Source of the DNA: Micromonospora sp. NBRC 110009 | Lineage (GTDB): Bacteria; Actinomycetota; Actinomycetes; Mycobacteriales; Micromonosporaceae | Length of the DNA: 64,000 nt | Assembly: GCF_030518795.1 (NCBI RefSeq) | Contig: NZ_CP130427.1 | Coordinates: 3,720,001 to 3,784,000, forward strand | Direction of reading: 5' to 3' | Shown: piece after piece, positions 1 through 8,945 of the stretch | Position numbering within the stretch: the first letter of the stretch is position 1 | Layout of the letters: the number at the start of each line of letters is the position of its first letter | The notes under the pieces: model-generated | The model's input: only the letters and a program-made list of their open reading frames with translations | What the model was told of the DNA's origin: nothing | Database searches by the model: none | Position numbers and translations under genes: made by a program

Positions 1-225
1 GACGCGGTGAAGCTCACCGCGGTGCTCCTCGTCGACGGTGACGACCTGGTGACCGACGCGGCGAAGCTTGCCAAGGTCGCGGTGTCCGGCGAGATCGCCG
101 CGCACACCAAGGGCCCGAAGATCCGGATCCACAAGTTCAAGAACAAGACCGGCTACCACAAGCGCCAGGGTCACCGCCAGCCGCTGACCCAGGTCAAGGT
201 GACCGGCATCTCCAGCGGGAAGTAG
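1..225 (+). CDS. rplU: 50S ribosomal protein L21 (3' part)
   Basis: This is the C-terminal part of ribosomal protein L21, a 23S rRNA-binding protein of the large subunit. The reading frame is open to the window edge, so the true start lies upstream; the GTG at 7 is an internal valine. About 74 residues are present, against roughly 100 for the family. The basic stretch with [16 protein letters not shown], close to the C-terminus, is the L21 signature. rpmA follows after 11 bases, the standard rplU-rpmA pair. Confidence 0.95.
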   Translation, partial: DAVKLTAVLLVDGDDLVTDAAKLAKVAVSGEIAAHTKGPKIRIHKFKNKTGYHKRQGHRQPLTQVKVTGISSGK

Positions 226-236
226 GTCGTCCTCCA

Positions 237-491
237 ATGGCTCACAAAAAGGGTGCGTCCAGCTCGCGTAACGGTCGCGATTCCGCGGCCCAGCGGCTCG
301 GCGTGAAGCGCTTCGGTGGTCAGGTGGTCAGCGCGGGTGAGATTCTCATCCGTCAGCGGGGCACCAAGTTCCACCCCGGTGACCTGGTCGGCCGTGGCGG
401 CGACGACACGCTGTTCGCGCTGGCCGCCGGCTCGGTCCAGTTCGGCACCAAGCGCGGTCGCAAGACCGTCAGCATCGTGCCGCAGCAGTAA
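237..491 (+). CDS. rpmA: 50S ribosomal protein L27
   Basis: L27 is a small basic protein whose N-terminus reaches the peptidyl transferase centre. The 84-residue product starts [16 protein letters not shown], the classic L27 N-terminus without the cleavable extension of Firmicutes, and continues with [20 protein letters not shown]. It lies 11 bases after rplU and is followed by a strong hairpin with a T-run, so rplU-rpmA probably end as one transcript before obg. Confidence 0.97.
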   Translation: MAHKKGASSSRNGRDSAAQRLGVKRFGGQVVSAGEILIRQRGTKFHPGDLVGRGGDDTLFALAAGSVQFGTKRGRKTVSIVPQQ

Positions 492-500
492 TTTTCCGGC

Positions 501-543
501 GAAGCGGGCCGCGGACCTCGTGTCCCGGCCCGCTTCGTCTTTT
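501..543 (+). terminator. Intrinsic terminator after rpmA
   Basis: A 10-bp perfect stem (GAAGCGGGCC at 501-510, GGCCCGCTTC at 527-536) with a 16-base loop is followed by GTCTTTT. This looks like a rho-independent terminator or attenuator between rpmA and obg. Obg may then be read through or have its own promoter. Confidence 0.8.
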
Positions 544-581
544 CTCGCGCGGGGGCGTGCCCCGCTGGAAGGATTGGCGTC

Positions 582-2042
582 GTGACGACGTTCGTTGACC
601 GGGTCGTCCTGCACATGCAGGCCGGCGACGGCGGGCACGGCTGTGTCTCCATCCACCGGGAGAAGTTCAAGCCGTTCGGCGGCCCCGACGGCGGCAACGG
701 CGGGCACGGCGGCAGCGTCTCGCTGGTCGTCGACCCGCAGGTGACCACGCTGCTCGACTTCCACTTCCGCCCGCACATGAAGGCCGAGAACGGCAAGGGC
801 GGCGCCGGGTCGAACCGGGACGGCGCCAACGGCCACGACCTGGTCATCAAGGTGCCCAACGGCACCGTGGTGCAGACCCTCGACGGCGAGGTGCTGGCCG
901 ACCTGGTCGGCGTGGGCACCACCTTCGAGGCGGCGCGGGGCGGACGCGGCGGCCGGGGCAACGCCTCGCTCGCGAACGCCCGGCGCAAGGCCCCCGGCTT
1001 CGCCGAGCTGGGCGAGCCCGGCGACCGGCTCGACGTGGTGCTGGAGCTGAAGAGCGTCGCCGACGTCGGCCTGGTGGGTTTCCCCTCCGCCGGAAAGTCG
1101 TCGCTGATCTCGGTGATCTCCGCCGCCAAGCCGAAGATCGCCGACTACCCGTTCACCACGTTGGTGCCCAACCTGGGTGTCGTCCGGGTGGACAACCACA
1201 CCTTCACGGTCGCCGACGTGCCGGGGCTGATCCCGGGCGCGGCCACCGGCAAGGGGCTGGGCCTCGAGTTCCTCCGCCACGTCGAGCGTTGCGCCGTGCT
1301 GGTGCATGTGGTCGACACGGCGACGCTGGAGCCGGGCCGAGACCCGCTCGCCGACATCGACGCCATCGAGTCGGAGCTGACCCAGTACGGCGGCCTGACC
1401 GACCGCCCCCGCCTGGTCGCGCTCAACAAGATCGACGTGCCGGACGGGCGGGACCTCGCCGACATCGTCCGGGCCGACCTGGAGGCCCGTGGCTTCCGGG
1501 TGTTCGACATCTCCACCGCCACCCGCGAGGGGCTGCGGGAGCTGACGTACGCGATGGCCGAGCTGGTCGACCAGGGCCGCCGGGCCGCGCCGCCGGCCGA
1601 GCCGACCCGGATCGTGATCCGCCCGAAGGCGGTCGACGACACCGGCTTCACCATCGAGGCGGAGGAGGACGGCTCGTTCACCGTCCGCGGCAACCGGCCG
1701 GAGCGCTGGGTCAAGCAGACCAACTTCGACAACGACGAGGCCGTGGGCTACCTGGCCGACCGGCTGGCCCGCCTCGGCGTCGAGGAGAAGCTGGCCAAGG
1801 CCGGCGCGGAGGCGGGCGACCTGGTCCGGATCGGTGACCGGGAGTTCGACTGGCAGCCCACCCTCTACGCCGGGGTCGACTTCGTCCCGGGCAACCGGGG
1901 CACCGACGTCCGGCTGGAGGACAAGTCGACCCGCGTCTCCGCCGCCGAGCGGCTGGCCGCCCGCAAGGCGCGCCGGGTGCGTCCGGCCGACGAGGTGGTG
2001 GCGGCCCCGCAGGACGACGTCGACGACGAGGACTGGGAGTAG
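582..2042 (+). CDS. obg: GTPase Obg/CgtA
   Basis: Obg is an essential GTPase that acts in late 50S assembly and stress signalling. The 486-residue product has the glycine-rich Obg fold (about 1-160), then a G domain with P-loop GFPSAGKSS (166-174), DVPG (212-215) and NKID (282-285). A C-terminal OCT domain (about 355-430) and an acidic tail ending DDVDDEDWE follow, typical of actinobacterial Obg. The GTG start has an AAGGA site upstream. It follows rplU-rpmA as in most bacteria, but proB/proA, often next in actinobacteria, are absent here. Confidence 0.97.
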   Translation: MTTFVDRVVLHMQAGDGGHGCVSIHREKFKPFGGPDGGNGGHGGSVSLVVDPQVTTLLDFHFRPHMKAENGKGGAGSNRDGANGHDLVIKVPNGTVVQTLDGEVLADLVGVGTTFEAARGGRGGRGNASLANARRKAPGFAELGEPGDRLDVVLELKSVADVGLVGFPSAGKSSLISVISAAKPKIADYPFTTLVPNLGVVRVDNHTFTVADVPGLIPGAATGKGLGLEFLRHVERCAVLVHVVDTATLEPGRDPLADIDAIESELTQYGGLTDRPRLVALNKIDVPDGRDLADIVRADLEARGFRVFDISTATREGLRELTYAMAELVDQGRRAAPPAEPTRIVIRPKAVDDTGFTIEAEEDGSFTVRGNRPERWVKQTNFDNDEAVGYLADRLARLGVEEKLAKAGAEAGDLVRIGDREFDWQPTLYAGVDFVPGNRGTDVRLEDKSTRVSAAERLAARKARRVRPADEVVAAPQDDVDDEDWE

Positions 2043-2112
2043 TCCCGCTCCGTCCGTGTTCGGGTCGTTGGCCGGAAACCTCCGCGAAATCCGGCCGATC
2101 TACGGTGACGGC

Positions 2113-2562
2113 ATGCTGATCGAATCCCGGCCGGCCACCGACCCGGAGATCGCCGCCCTGGTCACCGCCCAACAGCGGGAGCTGCGCGAGGCCGACGGGG
2201 GCCTGGACGGACAGGCGACGGTCACCCACGACGACATCCACTACCTGGTCGTGGTCGACGGCGGGCGGGCGATCGCCTGCGGCGGGATCCAGGCCCTCGA
2301 CGCCGACACCGGGGAGCTCAAGCGGATGTACGTCCGGCCGGCGTACCGGGGGCGGGGCGTGGCCCGGCAGCTGCTGGCCGCGCTGGAGGAGCTCGCCTTC
2401 CGGCAGGGGCACACCACGGTGTGCCTGGAGACCGGTAGCTACCTGCCGGCCGCGATCGGCCTCTACCGGTCCTGCGGCTACCGCCCGATCCCGGTGTACG
2501 GCGAGTACGTCGACAACCCGTACAGCGTCTGCTTCGCCAAGCGCCTGCCGGTCGCCGCCTGA
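2113..2562 (+). CDS. GNAT-family N-acetyltransferase
   Basis: This is a 149-residue acetyl-CoA-dependent acyltransferase of unknown substrate. The ATG at 2113 is preferred because upstream codons in the frame are shadow of obg. The central LKRMYVRPAYRGRGVARQLL segment is GNAT motif A, with the acetyl-CoA pyrophosphate-binding R-G-x-G-V-A loop. The later GLYRSCGYRPI is motif B. It lies 70 bases after obg on the same strand and is the first gene of the accessory block. Confidence 0.85.
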   Translation: MLIESRPATDPEIAALVTAQQRELREADGGLDGQATVTHDDIHYLVVVDGGRAIACGGIQALDADTGELKRMYVRPAYRGRGVARQLLAALEELAFRQGHTTVCLETGSYLPAAIGLYRSCGYRPIPVYGEYVDNPYSVCFAKRLPVAA

Positions 2563-2575
2563 CGGCGGCGGGCGC

Positions 2576-3235
2576 TCAGGCGCCCGTCTCGGCGTGTGCG
2601 GCGGTGACCGGCTTCGACTCGGGGCTGGCGTGCTGCCGCAGCACGATGCTCAGCAGGATCAGCACGCCCACGGCCAGGAACTCGCTCTGCCAGTTCTGCA
2701 TCGACTGGAACCAGAAGTCGCTGGTGCCGAGGAACTGCCAGGCGCTGATCGGGGCGGCCCCGCTCTCCAGCGCCTGCTCCTGGTTGTACTCGGCCACGCC
2801 GCCGAGCAGGTGGCCGAGGAACGAGCCGGCGAAGATCATGAGCAGCGCGATCGACAGGCTGTTGCGGTAGACCACCAGCGGGAGGCCGCCGACCCGGGCC
2901 GGCCAGGGGGAGTCCGGGGTGGCGCGGCGCGCGTCGTCGTCGGGCCGGTCCGTCTGGCCCTCCGGCTTCGACTCGGCCGAGCCCTTCTGCACCAGGTACG
3001 CGGTGAGCAGCACGTAGCCGCCCATCTGGAGGAACTCCGACTCCCAGTTCTCGAAGACCGCCTCGGCGAAGTGCCCGGTGCCCAGGTACGCCCACCAGCT
3101 CAGCGGGGCCGCGCCGTACTGGCTCAGCTCCTCGTTGTGGACCTGCCAGCCGAACACGCTCTGCAACGTCAGGAAGACCACGAACGCGCCGAGCATGGCG
3201 ACCGTGAGCGCGTTCTCCCGCAACCACCGTGGCAT
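2576..3235 (-). CDS. DUF6766-type membrane protein with internal repeat
   Basis: This 219-residue membrane protein resembles the DUF6766 family, whose function is unknown. The ATG at 3235 is chosen because GGAGG stands 6 bases before it. Two halves repeat: GAAPLSWWAYLGTGHFAEAV with NWESEFL in the first, and GAAPISAWQFLGTSDFWFQS with NWQSEFL in the second. Each is followed by a hydrophobic helix, and a further segment lies near the N-terminus (about residues 10-28). The duplication implies a two-fold pseudosymmetric fold. It is convergent with the acetyltransferase. Confidence 0.75.
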   Translation of the reverse strand: MPRWLRENALTVAMLGAFVVFLTLQSVFGWQVHNEELSQYGAAPLSWWAYLGTGHFAEAVFENWESEFLQMGGYVLLTAYLVQKGSAESKPEGQTDRPDDDARRATPDSPWPARVGGLPLVVYRNSLSIALLMIFAGSFLGHLLGGVAEYNQEQALESGAAPISAWQFLGTSDFWFQSMQNWQSEFLAVGVLILLSIVLRQHASPESKPVTAAHAETGA

Positions 3236-3355
3236 CGCGGACCTCCTCCTCCACCGGGTCACTCCCGGTAGTGGTCCTCCGTTGCCCTGAGCAATGTTCG
3301 CGCAAACGCGCGGCCGGTGTGTCGGACCGCAGCCCCCGAGCGGGTGACGGGCCGG

Positions 3356-3838
3356 TCAGGGCCGGTCGATCGCGCTGTCCGGCCGGCCGCCGGTGCCCAC
3401 GTCGTTGGAGAGCAGCAGACCCAGGACGAGCATGCCGAAACCGAGGAAGAGGTGCAGCCAGTTGTCGGCGTCGTTGAACGGCACGAAGTTCCCCGCGCTC
3501 TCCGGGTACACGGCGAAGCCGTACAGCCAGATGCCCAGGTAGACCGCGCCGCCCCCGGCCAGGAAGAGCCGGGCCCCGGCGACCCGGCGGGCCAGCACCA
3601 GCCCGACCAGCCCGAAGACCAGGTGCAGCAGGTTGTGCAGGACGGACACCTGGAACAGGCCGATCAGCTTCGCCTTCGAGTGGTGTCCGGCGAACGCCAG
3701 GTCACCGTAGTGCGTGGTGAAGCCGGGGACGAACCCGAGCATACCGATCAGCACGAAGACGACGGCCACCGCGAGGGCGACCTTCTGGATCGCCGGACGG
3801 GACCGGGCCGGAGCGCGTCCCCGCACGTCACGTGCCAT
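3356..3838 (-). CDS. DUF4383 domain membrane protein
   Basis: This 160-residue protein has about four hydrophobic segments and matches the DUF4383 pattern. Features are the GFVPGFTTHYGDLAFAG loop after helix 1, VLHNLLHLVFGL in helix 2, and DADNWLHLFLGFGM in helix 4. The paired His residues in helices 2 and 4 recur in the family; function is unknown. The ATG at 3838 has GGAGG at good spacing, better than the GTG at 3847. It lies just downstream of a gap that separates it from a divergent stress-type gene. Confidence 0.8.
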   Translation of the reverse strand: MARDVRGRAPARSRPAIQKVALAVAVVFVLIGMLGFVPGFTTHYGDLAFAGHHSKAKLIGLFQVSVLHNLLHLVFGLVGLVLARRVAGARLFLAGGGAVYLGIWLYGFAVYPESAGNFVPFNDADNWLHLFLGFGMLVLGLLLSNDVGTGGRPDSAIDRP

Positions 3839-3922
3839 CGCTGTCACCTCCGTGGATCAGCCGCCACCCGGACCGGGCAGACCCTCCATTCTGTGATCGG
3901 GACGGGGCGCCTCCGCAGAGAA

Positions 3923-3959
3923 ATGCCGAATCAGGCATGGACCCGACGACGGGGGGTAG
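3923..3959 (+). promoter_or_regulatory. Candidate stress-sigma promoter with overlapping inverted repeat
   Basis: GCAT (3935-3938) and GGGTAG (3954-3959), separated by 15 bases, resemble the GNNT-N14-16-GGGTAY promoters of actinobacterial sigma-B/sigma-F-type factors. An inverted repeat ATGCC-N6-GGCAT (3923-3938) overlaps the -35 element and could bind a regulator. The predicted leader to the ATG at 4038 is about 70 bases. This is a pattern match only. Confidence 0.4.
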
Positions 3960-4037
3960 TCAGTTGTCACGCTGAAAGCAATTCGGCGTGATCCCCCCGA
4001 GCACAACCGCTACGACCATCCGAGCGGAAGGGACACC

Positions 4038-4832
4038 ATGACTTACGATCACTCACCCACGTCTGCCACGTACGAGTCGAGCAACGGCGGCGGCGTTCGC
4101 GATCAGGCCCGTCAGGTCGGCTCGGAGGCCGCCAACGCGGGCGGCGCGGTCGCCCAGACCGCCAAGGAGCAGGGTCAGGAGGTCGTCGGCGAGGCGAAGC
4201 GCCAGGCCCGCAACCTCTACGGCGAGGCCCGCGACCAGCTCACCACGCAGACCAGCCAGCAGCAGCAGCGCGCGGCGAGCGGGCTCCGGTCGCTGGCCGA
4301 CGAGGTGCGCGCGATGGCGCAGCAGGGCGGCGGCGCCGGACCGGTCACCGAACTGGCCCACCAGGCCGCCGACCGCGTGCACGGCGTGGCCGGCTGGCTG
4401 GAGCAGCGCGAGCCGGGCGACATCCTCAACGAGGTGAAGAACTACGCCCGCCGCAACCCGGGGACCTTCCTGGTCGGCGCCGCGCTGCTCGGCGTGGTGG
4501 CCGGACGGCTGACGAAGAACATCGCGGCGGCCGGTGACGGCCTGACCGGCACCCAGCGGGCGTACGGCGGCTACGACCCGGACCGCACCGCGGTCATCCC
4601 GACCTCCCGTGGCGTGTCGGACCAGATCCCGCCGGGCGGCTACCTCGACCCGACCCCCGGCACGTACGCCGAGCCGGACCCGGGCTACTCGGCCCCGGGC
4701 GCGGAATACCCGGCCGGCGGCGCGCCGAGCACCTGGGCCGACCCGGAGGGCGGCACCGGCCAGCCGCTGCCCCCGCCGAGCCAGACCGACCCGCTGCCGG
4801 GCGTCCCGTCCAGCGGCGTGAACCGTCCGTGA
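4038..4832 (+). CDS. Membrane-anchored coiled-coil protein, stress type (function unknown)
   Basis: This 264-residue protein has three parts. An Ala/Gln/Glu-rich amphipathic region (about 20-105) has RDQARQVGSEAANAGGAVAQ-type heptads, like LEA-like or ElaB/DUF883-type proteins. A single hydrophobic segment (about 145-160) follows NPGTFLVGAALLGVVAGRL. The tail (about 175-264) is Pro/Gly/Tyr-rich and probably disordered. AAGGGAC precedes the ATG. The next two genes encode holin-X and DUF3618 proteins, so the three probably form an envelope-stress operon. Its promoter looks stress-sigma-like. Confidence 0.7.
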   Translation: MTYDHSPTSATYESSNGGGVRDQARQVGSEAANAGGAVAQTAKEQGQEVVGEAKRQARNLYGEARDQLTTQTSQQQQRAASGLRSLADEVRAMAQQGGGAGPVTELAHQAADRVHGVAGWLEQREPGDILNEVKNYARRNPGTFLVGAALLGVVAGRLTKNIAAAGDGLTGTQRAYGGYDPDRTAVIPTSRGVSDQIPPGGYLDPTPGTYAEPDPGYSAPGAEYPAGGAPSTWADPEGGTGQPLPPPSQTDPLPGVPSSGVNRP

Positions 4833-4863
4833 GCGGCCGAACCGGCAGAAGGGAGGCGACGGC

Positions 4864-5328
4864 ATGACCGCGCCGACGCAGGGGCCCGGCCTGGACTCCG
4901 GCTACCAGCCGGCGGGCGCCCCGCACACCGCGGACGAGGTTCGCGGCAGCTCCATCGGTGAGCTGATGCGCCAGGTCACCACCGACCTCTCCACCCTGTT
5001 GCGGCAGGAGGTCGAGCTGGCCAAGGCGGAGGTCCGCGCGGAGGGGAAGAAGGCCGGCAAGGCCGCCGGCCTCTTCGGCGGCGCCGGCTTCGGCGGCTAC
5101 ATGGTGGCCCTCTTCCTCTCCATCGCGCTGTGGCAGGCCCTGGACAACGTGATGGATTCGGGGCTGGCCGCGCTGATCGTGGCCGTCATCTGGGCCGTGA
5201 TCGCCGGCGTCCTCTACTCGATGGCGAAGAAGAACGCCGAGCGGATCCGCGGTCTCAAGCGGACCAACGACACCGTCCAGCGCATCCCCGACGCGCTCAA
5301 GCCGCACCCGGAGGGAGTCACCCGATGA
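4864..5328 (+). CDS. Phage holin-X superfamily (Phage_holin_3_6-type) membrane protein
   Basis: The 154-residue product has the order of the actinobacterial holin-X family. A DEVRGSSIGELMRQVTTDLS start leads into the LLRQEVELAKAEVR helix, then two hydrophobic segments (about 75-98 and 100-118) and a basic C-terminus. Despite the name, these chromosomal proteins are not known to lyse cells and are usually found beside DUF3618 genes, as here. It starts 31 bases after the previous gene and its stop overlaps the next start (ATGA). Confidence 0.8.
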   Translation: MTAPTQGPGLDSGYQPAGAPHTADEVRGSSIGELMRQVTTDLSTLLRQEVELAKAEVRAEGKKAGKAAGLFGGAGFGGYMVALFLSIALWQALDNVMDSGLAALIVAVIWAVIAGVLYSMAKKNAERIRGLKRTNDTVQRIPDALKPHPEGVTR

Positions 5329-5975
5329 GCACCGATCCCGACCAGATCCGCCGGGAGATCGAAGCCACCCGCAACAACCTGAGCTCGGACGTGGACGCCC
5401 TGGCGTACAAGGTCAGCCCGAGCCGCATCGTCGACGACCGCAAACAGCGCGTTCGTAGCGCGCTGACGAACGTGAAGGACAAGGTGATGGGAACCGCATC
5501 GGACCTCGGCCACAGCACCGGCCAGCACGCCCACTCGGTGGGCGACCACGCCTCCTCGGCCGCCGCCACGGTCAGCGACCGGGCGCACGCGGCCGCGTCG
5601 ACCGTCGGTGACGCCGCCCAGCGGGCGCCGCAGGTGCTGCGGGAGAAGTCCGAGGGCAACCCGATCGCGGCCGGTGTGATCGCCTTCGGCGTCGGCATGC
5701 TGGTCTCCTCGCTGATCCCGGCCACCCGCCGCGAGCAGCAGGTCGCGACGCAGGTCAAGGAGAAGGCCAGCGAGCACTCCGGCGTGGTGAAGGAGAAGCT
5801 CGGCGAGGTCGCCGGCGAGATCAAGGAGGAGCTGCGCGGGCCGGCCCAGCACGCCGCCGAGTCGGTGAAGGCGACCGCCCAGGACGCCGCGCAGACGGTC
5901 AAGGAGGACACCCGCTCCGCCGCGTACGACGTCAAGGACACCGCGCAGCAGTCGCGCGAACAGGCGCGGTACTGA
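5325..5975 (+). CDS. DUF3618 domain protein
   Basis: This 216-residue protein starts MSTDPDQIRREIEATRNNLS, the DUF3618 signature (QIRxEIExTRxxLxxxVDxL). A long Ala/Val-rich amphipathic region with SVGDHASSAAATVSDRAHAA follows, then a hydrophobic segment (AAGVIAFGVGMLVSSLIPA, about 112-130) and a charged Lys/Glu-rich tail (VKEKLGEVAGEIKEEL). The start overlaps the holin-X stop by 4 bases, implying coupled translation. A 17-bp hairpin ends the transcript. Function is unknown; an envelope-stress or membrane-organising role is inference. Confidence 0.85.
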   Translation: MSTDPDQIRREIEATRNNLSSDVDALAYKVSPSRIVDDRKQRVRSALTNVKDKVMGTASDLGHSTGQHAHSVGDHASSAAATVSDRAHAAASTVGDAAQRAPQVLREKSEGNPIAAGVIAFGVGMLVSSLIPATRREQQVATQVKEKASEHSGVVKEKLGEVAGEIKEELRGPAQHAAESVKATAQDAAQTVKEDTRSAAYDVKDTAQQSREQARY

Positions 5976-5992
5976 CGCGTCCCCGTACGCCG

Positions 5993-6038
5993 CAGCTCGC
6001 GGCCACTCCCCGGGTCCGTCCGGAGTGGCCGCGAGCTG
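5993..6038 (+). terminator. Strong hairpin terminator after the DUF3618 operon
   Basis: A 17-bp perfect stem (5993-6009 with 6022-6038) encloses a 12-base loop. It lies between the DUF3618 gene and the convergent gene at 6084, so it may stop transcription from both sides. There is no clear T-run, as is common in high-GC actinobacteria. Confidence 0.75.
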
Positions 6039-6083
6039 TCTCGTGTGCGGGCCGGGCCGGGCGCCGCTGTCGGCGGGGACGAC

Positions 6084-6383
6084 TCAGCTCGACAGCGGGC
6101 GCGCGGCCGGGACCGGCAGGTCGCCGGCCGCCACCCAGAGCCGCAGCTCGTCCGGCCCGTCCTGGGCCGCGCGGCCCGGCCCGACCCCGTCGCCGCTCCG
6201 CCCGGTCGGCGGGGCGAGCGCGCCGGCCAACCGCCGGCCCACCAGGGCCCCGGCCGCCGTCGCGGCGGCGGCCCGCGACAGCCGTCCCCGCCGGCCGGTG
6301 GTGAGCGCGCCGGCCACCGCCGCACCGACCGCCAACGCGGCCAGCAGCCGCGCCGGTCGAGCCGCCTGGTGGTACGCGTCCAT
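6084..6383 (-). CDS. Small hypothetical protein with one hydrophobic segment
   Basis: This is a 99-residue protein I do not recognise. It starts MDAYHQAARPARLLAALAVG, giving one Ala-rich hydrophobic stretch (about 12-27), then a basic Arg/Gly-rich region and an Asp/Glu patch (DGPDELRLWVAAGDLP). The ATG at 6383 is preferred because GGAGGCGAGG lies just upstream; the frame extends further to 6464. It is convergent with the DUF3618 operon. It may be a small membrane protein of the same stress block. Confidence 0.5.
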   Translation of the reverse strand: MDAYHQAARPARLLAALAVGAAVAGALTTGRRGRLSRAAAATAAGALVGRRLAGALAPPTGRSGDGVGPGRAAQDGPDELRLWVAAGDLPVPAARPLSS

Positions 6384-6532
6384 CGGGTCCTCGCCTCCTC
6401 CGGGCCGGGATCGGTGGCCCTGGCTGCCCGAAATCTCAGCGATCAAACCTTTTTCCCGTTTCACTGAACCAGCGGCGGGTAGCGCACCGGGGATGCGGGC
6501 GGTCCAACCTCGGACGCCCGGGCGGAGGAGAC

Positions 6533-7174
6533 GTGATGACCAGCAACGGAGCGAGATGGACCCTGGCCTGCGCCGCCACGGTGACCGCCGTCGGGCTCGC
6601 CCGGGCGGTGGCCCGCCGGCGGCGTCGGCACCAACCCGACCGGGAGGACGGGTGGTACGTCGTCCACCGGGGGATCACCGTGGACCGGCCGATGGACGCG
6701 GTGATCGGCTTCTGGGCCGACCGGGAACGGTTGGACCGTGGGCTGGCCGAGTGGGCGACCCTGGAGCGGCTCGCCGACAACCGGTGGCGCTGCGTGGCGA
6801 GCGACCCGGGCGGCGCCGGCACCGAGTGGCGCGCCGAGATCACCGTCGACGGGCCGGGCCGGCTGAGCTGGCGGGTGACCGAGGGGCCGGTGGCCCAGCG
6901 GGGCCGGGTCGAGCTGGTGCCGGCGCCGCAGGACCGGGGCACCGAGATCCGCACCGAGCTGCGCTGGCGGTCCGGCCCGGTGCGCCGGCTGCTCGGCCTG
7001 GCCGGCGGGCACGACCCGGACCTGGCGCTGCGCGGCGCGCTGCGCCGGATCAAGTCGCTGATCGAGACGGGCCAGGTGCTCGACACCCGCCACGACCCGT
7101 CCGGGCGTAGCCCCAAGCAGGAGCAGGCCACCGACAAGATCCGGGAGAAGCTGATGGTGGGAGGCCGGCCGTGA
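6533..7174 (+). CDS. SRPBCC/cyclase-dehydrase-type protein
   Basis: This 213-residue protein has a short N-terminal hydrophobic segment (about 8-24) and then a SRPBCC (START-like) ligand-binding domain. It includes HRGITVDRPMDAVIGFWADR, DNRWRCVASDPGGAGTEWRAE and LSWRVTEGPVAQRGRVELVP, the usual polyketide cyclase-like pattern. GGAGGAG precedes both GTG 6533 and ATG 6536; either may be used. It overlaps the next gene by 4 bases (GTGA). Together they form the SRPBCC plus zinc-dehydrogenase pair seen in several actinobacteria; the ligand is unknown. Confidence 0.75.
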   Translation: MMTSNGARWTLACAATVTAVGLARAVARRRRRHQPDREDGWYVVHRGITVDRPMDAVIGFWADRERLDRGLAEWATLERLADNRWRCVASDPGGAGTEWRAEITVDGPGRLSWRVTEGPVAQRGRVELVPAPQDRGTEIRTELRWRSGPVRRLLGLAGGHDPDLALRGALRRIKSLIETGQVLDTRHDPSGRSPKQEQATDKIREKLMVGGRP

Positions 7175-8349
7175 GGGCACTCTGCTGGGAGGGCGTCGGC
7201 AAGGTGGCCGTACGCGACGTGCCGGAGCCGACCATCCGCGCCGCGGGCGACATCATCGTGAAGGTCCGGTCCAGCAGCGTCTGCGGCTCCGACCTGCATC
7301 TGATCAACGGATACCTGCCGGCCATGCGGGAGGGGGACATCCTCGGCCACGAGTTCATGGGCGAGGTGGTGGAGACCGGCCGGGACGTCCAGCGGATCAA
7401 GGTCGGCGACCGGGTGGTGGTCGGCTCCGTGGTGGCCTGCGGGGGCTGCTGGTACTGCCGCACCGAGCAGTACTCGCTCTGCGACAACTCCAATCCGCAG
7501 CCGGTCTACAGCGAGAAGCTGTGGGGCCACTCGCCGGCCGGCATCCTCGGCTACTCGCACGCGGCCGGCGGCTACTCGGGCAGCCACGCAGAGTACATCC
7601 GGGTGCCGTTCGGCGACGTCGGCGCGTTCACCGTCCCCTCGGGAGTGCCGGACGACTCGGTGGTGTTCGCCGCCGACGCCATGCCGACCGGCTGGATGGC
7701 TGCCGACTTCTGCGGGCTCAAGGGCGGCGAGGTGGTCGCGGTCTGGGGCGCCGGCGGGGTGGGCCAGATGGCCGCCCGCTCGGCGCAGATCTTCGGCGCC
7801 GAGCGGGTGATCGTGATCGACCGGCTGCCGGAGCGGCTCGCCACCGCCGCCGACCGGCTCGGCGTCGAGACGGTCAACTACGCGGAGACCGACGTGCTGG
7901 AGGCGCTGCGCGAGCTGACCGCCGGACGCGGGCCGGACGCCTGCATCGAGGCCGTCGGCATGGAGTCGCACGACGTCGGCCCGGTCTACGCGTACGACAA
8001 GGCGAAGCAGACGGCCCGGCTGCAGAGCGACCGGCCGACCTCGATCCGGCAGGCGATCATGGCCTGCCGCAAGGGCGGCACGGTGAGCATCGTCGGCGTC
8101 TACGGCGGTCTGGTGGACAAGTTCCCGCTCGGTGCGGCCATGAACAAGGCGCTGGTGCTGCGGATGGGACAGATGCACGCCCAGCGTTACATCCCGATGC
8201 TGCTGGACCGGATCGCGGTCGGCGAGATCGACCCCGGCTACCTGGCCACCCACCCGATGTCGCTGGAGGACGGGGCCCGGGGCTACGAGATCTTCCAGAA
8301 GAAGGAGGACGGCTGCCTGCGTACCGTGCTGCACCCGCAGGCGGCTTGA
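7171..8349 (+). CDS. Zinc-dependent alcohol dehydrogenase (formaldehyde-dehydrogenase-like)
   Basis: This is a 392-residue medium-chain dehydrogenase. Catalytic zinc ligands are visible in VCGSDLHL and GHEFMGEVVETG. The structural zinc loop CGGCWYCRTEQYSLC is complete, and the Rossmann motif VWGAGGVGQMA lies at about 192-202. Length and the long insert after the zinc loop match the subgroup annotated as glutathione-independent formaldehyde dehydrogenases. The substrate cannot be told from sequence. The start overlaps the SRPBCC gene, with GGGAGG upstream of the GTG. Confidence 0.88.
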   Translation: MRALCWEGVGKVAVRDVPEPTIRAAGDIIVKVRSSSVCGSDLHLINGYLPAMREGDILGHEFMGEVVETGRDVQRIKVGDRVVVGSVVACGGCWYCRTEQYSLCDNSNPQPVYSEKLWGHSPAGILGYSHAAGGYSGSHAEYIRVPFGDVGAFTVPSGVPDDSVVFAADAMPTGWMAADFCGLKGGEVVAVWGAGGVGQMAARSAQIFGAERVIVIDRLPERLATAADRLGVETVNYAETDVLEALRELTAGRGPDACIEAVGMESHDVGPVYAYDKAKQTARLQSDRPTSIRQAIMACRKGGTVSIVGVYGGLVDKFPLGAAMNKALVLRMGQMHAQRYIPMLLDRIAVGEIDPGYLATHPMSLEDGARGYEIFQKKEDGCLRTVLHPQAA

Positions 8350-8410
8350 AACAGGTTCCGGGACGCGTGCGTTCGATTCGGAGTCGCGCGGCGGGGGTAG
8401 GACTCCGGTC

Positions 8411-8941
8411 ATGCCAGCCGAGATCGATGAGACCCCGTCCCGGCCCGCGGTGCGGGCCTTCGCTGGCAGCGCGATCGCCGTGGTGGTGGCCGGTACGGTC
8501 GCTATGCTGACCCGGCAGCCGTGGCTCTTCCCGAGCCTCGGGCCGGCGATCATGCTGCACGTCGAGCAGCCTCGCAAGCCGGAGTCCTCGCCCCGCAACA
8601 CCCTCATCGGGCACCTGGTGGCGCTGCTCGCCGGGTACGCGCTGCTGCTGCTCACCGGGCTCGCCGACCACCCGTCCGCGCTGCAGGAGGGGGTGTCGGT
8701 GCCGCGGATCGTGGCCGCCGCCGGTTCGCTCGCGGTGACCGCGTTGGTGCTGGTGCTGCTGAGGGCAGCGCACCCGCCGGCCGGAGCGACCACACTGATC
8801 GTGAGTCTCGGCCTGCTGCACACCCCCACCCAGCTGGTGATCGCGCTCGCCGCCGTGCTGCTGGTGACGGTGGTCGACCTGCTCTTCAACCGGGCCGCCG
8901 GCCGGCAGATGCCGCTCTGGTCCGTGCCGAAGGAGGGATGA
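8411..8941 (+). CDS. HPP family membrane protein
   Basis: The 176-residue product carries the HPP-family motif AAHPPAGATTL in the third of about four hydrophobic helices, plus the family segment QPWLFPSLGPAIML and a PRKPESSPRNTLIGHL loop. HPP proteins are integral membrane proteins; plant and cyanobacterial members have been linked to nitrite transport. The stop lies 4 bases before the molybdopterin oxidoreductase start, so these two are co-transcribed. That makes an oxyanion or redox-related role plausible, but it is inference. Confidence 0.85.
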   Translation: MPAEIDETPSRPAVRAFAGSAIAVVVAGTVAMLTRQPWLFPSLGPAIMLHVEQPRKPESSPRNTLIGHLVALLAGYALLLLTGLADHPSALQEGVSVPRIVAAAGSLAVTALVLVLLRAAHPPAGATTLIVSLGLLHTPTQLVIALAAVLLVTVVDLLFNRAAGRQMPLWSVPKEG

Positions 8942-8945
8942 GGAG

